Assembly (NCBI GenBank): GCA_958443615.1
Contig: CAUCLI010000022.1
Span: 1 to 20,511, forward strand
Length of the DNA: 20,511 bases
Source: an uncultured Collinsella sp.
GTDB lineage: Bacteria > Actinomycetota > Coriobacteriia > Coriobacteriales > Coriobacteriaceae
Direction of reading: 5' to 3'
Position 1 is the stretch's first letter. Each line of letters starts with the position of its first letter. Under the pieces are notes generated by a model that saw only the letters and a program-made list of their open reading frames with translations, was not told the DNA's origin and did no database searches. Shown in pieces: positions 15,650 to 20,511 of the stretch. The position numbers and the translations under genes were made by a program.

Positions 15650-15832
15650 AGCTTTCGACGTGCTCCGCACTTTTGTACGTGATGACAAGGAGACTTGCCG
15701 GTCGCATCCATCGCAGTCTAATTAACGCCCTGGTTGAAGGTTCGATTGGTTTCAGGGGCTTGGGGGCCTCTGAATCAAGCTCGGGCGACTCGCATCGCCA
15801 TTAAAAAGAACCGTCTTTCAGCTAAAACTGTC

Positions 15833-15841
15833 TGATATAAC
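15833..15841 (+). promoter_or_regulatory. Extended -10 promoter of HTH copy 2
   Basis: TGATATAAC fits the extended -10 pattern TGnTATAAT with one mismatch. There is no good -35. The element ACTGTC just upstream and its distance to the ATG (43 nt) are the same in front of HTH copy 1. Confidence 0.5.
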
Positions 15842-15870
15842 AAACACCCTGTCAAAGGCCAATTCATACG

Positions 15871-16149
15871 ATGAAAAGTATGAAGACCGAAGCGGTGAAC
15901 ATATTCGTTCGAAGGGCTGTGGGCGCGAATGCCGCACGGCTGCGTGAGGCGCGGGGCATTACCCAGTCCGGCCTTGCGCGCATGGTCGATGCGAACCGCT
16001 CTTACGTCAACCAATTCGAGGCGGGCAAGCAGAATATCTCCGTTGACTATTTGGTCAAACTGGCAGACGGATTGGATGTTCCGATGGCCGAGTTCTTCTC
16101 GGGGCTGGAGGGATCTTCGCCGAGCAAGCTCGTCGAGAGTGAGGAATAA
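15871..16149 (+). CDS. Cro/C1-type (XRE) HTH regulator, copy 2
   Basis: This 92-residue protein has the same architecture as copy 1: a short N-terminus, an HTH at about 29-53 (GITQSGLARMVDANRSYVNQ) and the tail YLVKLADGLDVPMAEFFSGLE. The recognition helix region differs from copy 1, so the two probably bind different operators. AAAGG lies about 13 nt before ATG 15871, too far for an ideal ribosome site, and an extended -10 lies at 15833-15841. The matching promoter and start context show that the duplication included the control region. Confidence 0.84.
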   Translation: MKSMKTEAVNIFVRRAVGANAARLREARGITQSGLARMVDANRSYVNQFEAGKQNISVDYLVKLADGLDVPMAEFFSGLEGSSPSKLVESEE

Positions 16150-16205
16150 GGTCCTGGCCCGCTGCCCCGCGAAACCTGATTGTGCGTCTTCTCGGGCTTA
16201 CCAGC

Positions 16206-16289
16206 GTGCGGACGGACCCATATTGGCGCGCGGACGGACCCATATCGGTGCGCGGACGGACCCATATCGGTGTGCGGACGGACCTAGAT
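16206..16289. repeat. 22-bp tandem repeat, about 3.8 copies
   Basis: Units start at 16206, 16228, 16250 and 16272. They share GCGGACGGACCCATAT, and the last one is truncated and diverged. The two middle units are identical. The array lies between HTH copy 2 and the rubrerythrin terminator. There are no unique spacers, so it is not a CRISPR array. Confidence 0.8.
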
Positions 16290-16318
16290 AAAAGACCCCA
16301 GGGGCGAGCCCTGGGGTC
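16290..16318 (-). terminator. Intrinsic terminator of the rubrerythrin gene
   Basis: A perfect 10-bp stem (16294-16303 with 16309-16318) has a 5-nt loop. Read on the minus strand it is followed by TTTTA. It lies 46 nt after the rubrerythrin stop. Confidence 0.85.
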
Positions 16319-16363
16319 CAAACGTTCCATTGTGGAAAGCGTTTTGCGAAGCGTTGCCTCGGC

Positions 16364-16924
16364 TTAGCCGAAGTAGCGGGCCAGCAGGCCAGCGAAGGCC
16401 TTGCCGTGACGGGCCTCGTCGCGAGCCATCTCGTGCACAGTGTCGTGGATGGCGTCCAGGCCGGCAGCCTTGGCGCGCTTGGCCAGATCGAACTTGCCGG
16501 CGGTGGCGCCGTTCTCGGCCTCAACGCGCATCTCGAGGTTCTTCTTGGTGGAGGTGGTCACGACCTCGCCCAGGAGCTCGGCGAACTTGGAAGCGTGCTC
16601 GGCCTCCTCGTAAGCGGCCTTCTCCCAGTACAGGCCGATCTCGGGGTAGCCCTCGCGGTGGGCAACGCGGGCCATGGCCAGGTACATGCCGACCTCAGAG
16701 CACTCGCCCTCGAAGTTGGCGCGCAGGTCCATGATGATGTCCTCGGTGACGCCCTCCTCGTGGGCAACGCCCACGAGGTGCTCGGCGGCCCAGGTCATCT
16801 TGCCCTCCTCGACCTTGGTGAAGCGGTCACCGGAGACGCCGCACTGGGGGCACTTGAAGTCGGCGGGCAGCTCCTCGCCGTCGAACTCCTCAACGAAACC
16901 GCAAACGGGGCAAACGAACTTCAT
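16364..16924 (-). CDS. Reverse rubrerythrin (rubredoxin-first NADH peroxidase type)
   Basis: This is a non-heme iron protein that reduces peroxide in anaerobes. It has 186 residues. A rubredoxin-like iron site, CPVC (5-8) and CPQC (25-28), is at the N-terminus, followed by a ferritin-like four-helix diiron domain with the Glu/His motifs EGECSE, EEAEH and DEARH. This order is the reverse of classical rubrerythrin, as in the oxidative-stress reverse rubrerythrins of clostridia. ATG 16924 follows AAAGGAG; the longer upstream frame is ignored. It has its own terminator and a likely promoter at 16995-17003, so it stands alone. Electrons would come from an NAD(P)H-rubredoxin oxidoreductase encoded elsewhere. 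Confidence 0.93.
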   Translation of the reverse strand: MKFVCPVCGFVEEFDGEELPADFKCPQCGVSGDRFTKVEEGKMTWAAEHLVGVAHEEGVTEDIIMDLRANFEGECSEVGMYLAMARVAHREGYPEIGLYWEKAAYEEAEHASKFAELLGEVVTTSTKKNLEMRVEAENGATAGKFDLAKRAKAAGLDAIHDTVHEMARDEARHGKAFAGLLARYFG

Positions 16925-16994
16925 GTTTGTTCTCCTTTGAACACAGGCGATTGCGCTTCTTGGGGCGAACCCGCGGTCGCGCTTTGACATCTGC

Positions 16995-17026
16995 ATTATG
17001 GCACAGTTTCAGAATCATATGAGTCT
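16995..17026 (-). promoter_or_regulatory. Rubrerythrin promoter (extended -10) with adjoining palindrome
   Basis: On the minus strand TGCCATAAT (17003 to 16995) matches an extended -10. Just upstream, 17011-17026 (AGAATCATATGAGTCT) is a palindrome matching at 14 of 16 positions and could be an operator for a stress regulator. The site does not clearly match a PerR box. Promoter and operator roles are inferred from position. Confidence 0.4.
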
Positions 17027-17144
17027 AAATCGGAAACATATTAGGATTCATTCTCAAATAGTTCACAAATGATCAAAGATGCGGCTCTTTCCCAAAAAAG
17101 GCGTGTGCAACGATCCGTTGGCCTTCAAAAGGGGGTTATGAAAT

Positions 17145-17384
17145 ATACGTTTCTGGAAAAGTGGTCAAAATACCCCGATTGTGCGCTAAGCGCGAGTGCA
17201 AAACAACCGTGCATATTTCTTATCGAGGGGAAATCCTGGGGTTTTGTTGATGACGGTCGGAGGAGATGATTGCCCGGGCGCTCGGTGGGCGTGATTGATT
17301 TGCCCAATCCTGGGGAAACGCCGTTGCGCCATTGATTGCTCGGCGCACAATCGGGGTATTTTGACCACACTGGGCGAAACGTAT
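17145..17384. mobile_element. Inverted-repeat element (MITE or invertible segment) upstream of the DUF559-like gene
   Basis: Positions 17161-17186 and 17343-17368 are perfect 26-bp inverted copies bounding a 208-bp segment. Outside each arm, after 7 unrelated bases, a further 9-bp match occurs (17145-17153 and 17376-17384, ATACGTTTC/GAAACGTAT), extending the symmetry to 240 bp. TTGACC near the outer edge of each arm points outward like a -35 box; on the left it is followed at 15-bp spacing by TATATT on the minus strand. The right end lies 21 nt before the next gene's ATG. The interior has no convincing gene. No recombinase or transposase is encoded in the window. Either a non-autonomous transposon or a phase-variation switch fits. 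Confidence 0.55.
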
Positions 17385-17405
17385 CGGGCCGAGGGGGCGA
17401 CGGTC

Positions 17406-18383
17406 ATGAACGTATGCATTTTTGGAGAGTCGACGCTCGAATTTATGCGATCGAGCGGGCGATTGGCTCCGGAGTTTATGGATAGGCCGCGGACACAAAA
17501 ACTGGATGGCTGCGGCTTATCGCCAAAAGCCATGTTTTCAGATGACATGGAGCGCTTGGGCGTGAAAACGCGCCCCGTGCATATCCTGGTGCCCAAAGAG
17601 TCGGGCGCCCGCAGCCGCGACGACATCGTGTGCCATCGCTGCGGGGCGGAGCTGCCACCGCGCTCGTTGATCTACGTGAGCAGGGATGTCTTGGTGACGA
17701 GCCCGGCTCTGACGTTCCTGCATCTTGCCACGGTAGATCTGCGCAAGAAGAAGCAACGCACCGTCGAGGAGCTCGCGATGATCGGCTTCGAGCTGTGCGG
17801 AACCTATCTTCTCGATGATTCGTGGGACGGTCTTACCAACACGGCGAAGCCCCTGACTTCCGTCGAGCAGATCGCCCGTTTGCTGGACGCTATGCCCGGA
17901 GCGCCGGGCATCAAGCGGGCTCGCGAGGCGCTTGAGCTGGTCCGCGACGGCTCAAACTCGCCCATGGAATCTGTCCTTTGCGCATTGCTTACCTGGCCTC
18001 GGCGGCTCGGCGGCTACGCCCTCGGACCTGTCTCGCTCAACCATCATGTCTCAACCGCCGACGGGGACCGCTATGTGGACGTCGCGTTTCCCAGTCATAA
18101 GGTCGGCCTCGAGTATAAGGGCCGTAAGTTCCACGCGATCGAACAGGCTGGTCGCGATGACCGGAGGCAAAACAAGCTGGTCGGATCGGGTTGGACCATA
18201 TTGAACGTTTGGTACGAGGACATTGTCGAAGAGCATCCGTACAACCAGCTCGTCGCGGACGTTGCACGTGCGATGGGCATTCGGCTGAGAATCCGCAGTG
18301 GCGGTTTCGACGCGCGTCGCAATGTGCTGCGCATGCAGCTCATCCCCGCATTCAAACGGTACGCTGCGGCGCTGGCCGGCTAA
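17406..18383 (+). CDS. AbiEi-like / DUF559-like protein with PD-(D/E)XK nuclease fold
   Basis: This 325-residue protein has an N-terminal half that resembles the AbiEi-type family paired with DUF559 domains in actinobacteria: PVHILVP, LPPRSLIYVSRDVLVTSPALTFLHLA, ELCGTYLL. The C-terminal domain (about 185-300) has the PD-(D/E)XK pattern of Vsr/DUF559-like endonucleases: Glu188 in SPMES, Asp225 in YVDVAFP, then Glu236-Tyr-Lys238 in GLEYKG, followed by RDDRRQNKLVGSGW. A DNA-nicking role is plausible but unproven, as is any defence or toxin role. ATG 17406 has GAGGGGG 8 nt upstream; longer frames run into the inverted-repeat element. The gene has no partner in the same direction. Expression may depend on the element just upstream. 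Confidence 0.72.
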   Translation: MNVCIFGESTLEFMRSSGRLAPEFMDRPRTQKLDGCGLSPKAMFSDDMERLGVKTRPVHILVPKESGARSRDDIVCHRCGAELPPRSLIYVSRDVLVTSPALTFLHLATVDLRKKKQRTVEELAMIGFELCGTYLLDDSWDGLTNTAKPLTSVEQIARLLDAMPGAPGIKRAREALELVRDGSNSPMESVLCALLTWPRRLGGYALGPVSLNHHVSTADGDRYVDVAFPSHKVGLEYKGRKFHAIEQAGRDDRRQNKLVGSGWTILNVWYEDIVEEHPYNQLVADVARAMGIRLRIRSGGFDARRNVLRMQLIPAFKRYAAALAG

Positions 18384-18400
18384 TCGGCCAACATGCAAGC

Positions 18401-18434
18401 GCGCCGCCAATCGCGAGGTCGCGAGAGGCGGCGC
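18401..18434. terminator. GC-rich hairpin between convergent genes
   Basis: GCGCCGCC (18401-18408) pairs with GGCGGCGC (18427-18434), and an inner TCGCGA repeat can pair too. It lies between the 3' ends of the DUF559-like gene and the hydrolase gene. No T-run follows on either strand, so it may be a weak bidirectional terminator. Confidence 0.4.
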
Positions 18435-18454
18435 AGTGTGGGGCTGGTGCGCGG

Positions 18455-18985
18455 TTACAGGATCTGCACCTGGCAGCTGGCCATGGTGGCGATCGCGGCG
18501 TTGTGTGCGGCGGGGGTGACGCCGGCGCACAGGGCGGGATTCACCGCGAGCGGGACCTCGGGCAGGTGCGCCTTGATGGTGAGGGCGTTGCTGACCACGC
18601 AGATGTCGGTGCATAGGCCGCAGAGTTCGATGGAGTCGATGGGCGCGGCGCTGTTTTGTGCGACGAGCCAGCGGGCGAGGTCGAGCGACCCGAACGAGGG
18701 TTTTTCGAACACGGGGGCGCTGCGGCTGGCGCGGACCGCTTCGAGGGCGGGTGCGAGTTCCCAGCCGGGTGTTCCGGCGATGCAGTGGGGAACGGGCAGG
18801 TTGCGGCCCTCTTGCGTGGCGGCGTAGTCGCTGCCGTGGGTGTCTTTGGTGAAAACGACCATGCCGTCGAAGCTGTTGGCGCGTTGGGCGACTGCCTCGA
18901 CGATGGCCTGCGCCTCGGGCGTGCCCAGGGCGCCGTCGATGAAGTCGTTTTGCATGTCGACGACGATAAGGTAGGAGTTGGACAT
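18455..18985 (-). CDS. Cysteine hydrolase, nicotinamidase/isochorismatase family
   Basis: This 176-residue soluble hydrolase has the catalytic triad of nicotinamidases: Asp10 (DMQNDF), Lys95 (FEKPSFGS) and Cys129 (CGLCTDICVVSNAL). Metal-ligand candidates are Asp48 and His50 in the DxH motif (KDTHGSDY) and His67. Nicotinamidase converts nicotinamide to nicotinate for NAD salvage, and the DxH motif favours this over isochorismatase, but the substrate is not certain. The ATG at 18985 follows AAAGGAG. TATACAAT about 50 nt upstream on the minus strand could be a -10 region, without a good -35. It is divergent from the Sau3AI-like gene. Confidence 0.85.
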   Translation of the reverse strand: MSNSYLIVVDMQNDFIDGALGTPEAQAIVEAVAQRANSFDGMVVFTKDTHGSDYAATQEGRNLPVPHCIAGTPGWELAPALEAVRASRSAPVFEKPSFGSLDLARWLVAQNSAAPIDSIELCGLCTDICVVSNALTIKAHLPEVPLAVNPALCAGVTPAAHNAAIATMASCQVQIL

Positions 18986-19090
18986 GGCGAGGGCTCCTTT
19001 GTCGCGGGAATTGCGTCAATCAATATTGTATAGGTGACGTGAAGTGAATGCGGGATGAGTATCGGCCCCGTCAATCCTGCTGCAATGGCT

Positions 19091-19119
19091 TTGAGGAACG
19101 TCTGTTCGATCGGTACAAT
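19091..19119 (+). promoter_or_regulatory. Sigma-70-type promoter of the Sau3AI-like gene
   Basis: TTGAGG (19091-19096) and TACAAT (19114-19119) are separated by 17 bp. The expected transcript start is near 19126, about 32 nt before the GTG start codon. The -35 box overlaps the left LexA-type box and the start site lies against the right one. Confidence 0.65.
19095..19108 (-). promoter_or_regulatory. LexA (SOS) box, left
   Basis: Read on the minus strand this is CGAACAGACGTTCC, a full match to the Bacillus-type LexA operator CGAACRNRYGTTYC. It lies between the -35 and -10 boxes, overlapping the end of the -35. Together with the right copy it forms an 18-bp perfect inverted repeat (19094-19111 and 19125-19142). 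Confidence 0.65.
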
Positions 19120-19127
19120 ACAGCGAT

Positions 19128-19141
19128 CGAACAGACGTTCC
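19128..19141 (+). promoter_or_regulatory. LexA (SOS) box, right
   Basis: CGAACAGACGTTCC again matches CGAACRNRYGTTYC at every position. It covers the expected transcript start and first bases of the leader. The centres of the two boxes are 33 bp apart, close to three helical turns, so two bound dimers would face the same side and enclose the -10 box. Confidence 0.65.
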
Positions 19142-19157
19142 TTATAAGGTGGGAATC

Positions 19158-20511
19158 GTGGACGCAGCTCTGGAATATGACAGCTCTTCAATTGAGTCAA
19201 TCCTTGCGTACGCCAAGCGTCTTGAAGGTCATACGCTTAGGGAGGAATGCCCGGGGTTGGAGCGAGTCGAGGACCCGCATAAAAGAAGGGGGTCGTTCGG
19301 CAACGCGGTTGAAAAGTACTACTTTCATTACGAGATCAATAGCGACCCTAATGCAGATTTTGCCGAAGTTGGAACTGAGTTAAAGACGACGCCTCTCAAG
19401 CAATTGAAAGATGGGAGGCTTTCGGCTAAAGAGCGCCTGGTAATTAGCATGATCAACTATATGAGCGTTGTTGATGAGACTTGGGAGACGAGCTCGCTTC
19501 AGAAAAAGCTGCATCAGATTTTGCTCATTGCGTACCAATACGATAAGGAACTCAATCCTGTTGATTATCTCGTCAAGCTTGTGGAGCTCTGGGGGATTCC
19601 GGATGAAGATATCCCGACATTCAAAAGGGATTGGGACATTGTCGTGCGGAAGATCCGTCGAGGCAGGGCGCATGAGCTGTCCGGTTCGGACACCTTGTAT
19701 CTGGAGGCGGCGACCAAAGCGGCGAATGCCGAGAAACGAACGGAGCAGCCGTATTCGGATGTTCCCGCCAAGCCGAGGGCATGGGCAATAAAGCCTTCGT
19801 ATATGACCGTCGCGCTCAATGGCTTGCTAGAAGCGCAGGCAATTCGCAGGGACAGTGGAAGTGCGGGACTCGATTTGCTTGGGTTGGTGCGGCGCAGGTT
19901 TGAGCCGTACATAGGCCTATCGGAAAATGAGCTTGCGAGCGTGTGCGGATATGGGTGGCAGGGAAATAGAAGGCCCAAGAACCTATGTGCGCTCATAACG
20001 AAGCACATCTTGGGCGTTGACGAGGATTCTCGCATCGCAGAGTTTGAAAAAGCAGGCGTGAAACCAAAGACGATGAGAATCAAGTGCAGCGGAATGCCCA
20101 AGGAGTCAATTTCGTTTCCGACGTTTGATTACTGTGACCTTGCGACATGTGAATTCAACTCGAGCGACTTTAGGCGTTATTTGACGCAAAAATATCTCTT
20201 CGTTGTGTATCGGGAGGACGCGGCTGATAGAGGCACGTTTAGATTAGCTGAGGTTCTCTTTTGGCAGATGCCCGACGCCGACCTGTTGGAGGCGCGTCGC
20301 TGTTATGAGGAGATGCAGCGGCGAGTGAGGTCTGGTCATGCGGATCAGTCAGTCAAGTCAACGGAAAATCGGTGTTGCCATGTAAGACCGCATGGTAGAA
20401 ACAAAGCAGATGTGCTCCCGACACCTTATGGATCGTTCGAGACGAAAAAGTGCTTTTGGCTAAACGTAGATGTAAACGTATTTGCCCGCAACCTCATCGT
20501 ATGGTCCGAGC
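19158..20511 (+). CDS. MutH/Sau3AI-family restriction endonuclease (partial, runs off window)
   Basis: The frame is open from GTG 19158 to the window end (451 codons, no stop). This is close to the length of Sau3AI (about 490 residues), so only the C-terminus is missing. The N-terminal MutH-like catalytic core is intact: RRGSFGNAVEKYYF with Glu52, then DFAEVGTELKTTPLK with Asp67, Glu74 and Lys76 (D...ExK). The second half (KESISFPTFDY at about 315-325, then KYLFVVYRED) matches the non-catalytic MutH-like domain of Sau3AI. By family it should cut GATC. The start has AAGGTGGG 4 nt upstream and no ATG alternative until residue 98. Base composition is visibly more AT-rich than the neighbours, suggesting transfer. 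The partner methylase should lie beyond the window. Confidence 0.88.
   Translation, partial: MDAALEYDSSSIESILAYAKRLEGHTLREECPGLERVEDPHKRRGSFGNAVEKYYFHYEINSDPNADFAEVGTELKTTPLKQLKDGRLSAKERLVISMINYMSVVDETWETSSLQKKLHQILLIAYQYDKELNPVDYLVKLVELWGIPDEDIPTFKRDWDIVVRKIRRGRAHELSGSDTLYLEAATKAANAEKRTEQPYSDVPAKPRAWAIKPSYMTVALNGLLEAQAIRRDSGSAGLDLLGLVRRRFEPYIGLSENELASVCGYGWQGNRRPKNLCALITKHILGVDEDSRIAEFEKAGVKPKTMRIKCSGMPKESISFPTFDYCDLATCEFNSSDFRRYLTQKYLFVVYREDAADRGTFRLAEVLFWQMPDADLLEARRCYEEMQRRVRSGHADQSVKSTENRCCHVRPHGRNKADVLPTPYGSFETKKCFWLNVDVNVFARNLIVWSE

Noticed and set aside
15374..16149. HTH genes as controller proteins of the Sau3AI-like system
   Set aside because: They lie about 3 kb away, separated by unrelated genes on both strands, and no similar operator was seen at the endonuclease promoter, which instead carries LexA-type boxes.
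16206..16289. CRISPR array
   Set aside because: The repeats are head-to-tail with no spacers, and there are no cas genes in the window.
17069..17269. 66-codon plus-strand frame running into the inverted-repeat element
   Set aside because: It ends inside the repeat, has no G/C third-position bias typical of the real genes and no recognisable domain. It may be part of the repeat rather than a gene.
18051..19019. 322-codon minus-strand frame across the nuclease-like and hydrolase genes
   Set aside because: It overlaps two genes with intact catalytic motifs in other frames; its translation is Arg/His-rich low complexity.

Overview
The window looks like a chromosomal segment of a high-GC, anaerobic gut actinobacterium of class Coriobacteriia, most likely Collinsella or a close relative. 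This rests on strong G/C third-position bias in nearly all genes, an anaerobe-style gene set (a 2-hydroxyacyl-CoA dehydratase-type activase and a rubredoxin-first rubrerythrin), and several families of short intergenic repeats. The genus is an inference from style; there is no rRNA or other marker gene here.

Layout. Positions 1-394 hold a hairpin repeat and a possible Met-rich leader peptide ahead of a methionine ABC importer, metN-metI-metQ (395-2935), closed by an intrinsic terminator. A YitT-type membrane protein (3143-4153) converges on, and overlaps by 4 nt, the minus-strand ribosome-assembly GTPase engB/yihA (4150-4797). A 5'-methylthioadenosine/S-adenosylhomocysteine nucleosidase lies upstream of engB (5006-5818), with GC-rich tandem repeats between them. 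After a repeat-rich gap comes a TetR regulator whose stop codon overlaps the start of a 1535-residue two-headed dehydratase activase (6122-11472). A perfect palindrome and a 206-bp AT-rich MITE-like element follow. Next are a divergent pair of unrecognised membrane proteins, then an HD-domain protein and a CmpB-type membrane protein coupled by an ATGA overlap. Two duplicated small Cro/C1-type regulators, a reverse rubrerythrin, an AbiEi-like/DUF559-like nuclease-fold protein behind a long inverted-repeat element, and a nicotinamidase-like hydrolase come next. The window ends inside a GTG-started MutH/Sau3AI-family restriction endonuclease gene.

How the parts fit. The left end concerns methionine uptake and SAM by-product recycling. 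The middle is a self-contained TetR-activase unit without a local dehydratase partner. From about 11.5 kb onward the region is accessory: mobile-like repeats, duplicated regulators, unknown membrane proteins and two nuclease genes.

The most striking signal is at the right end. The promoter of the Sau3AI-like endonuclease has a -10 box lying between two perfect matches to the Gram-positive LexA (SOS) operator, arranged as an 18-bp inverted repeat with GATC at both inner edges. A GATC-type restriction gene apparently wired to the SOS response would be unusual. The second is the AbiEi/DUF559 gene, whose upstream region is a 208-bp segment bounded by perfect 26-bp inverted repeats, either a MITE or an invertible switch.
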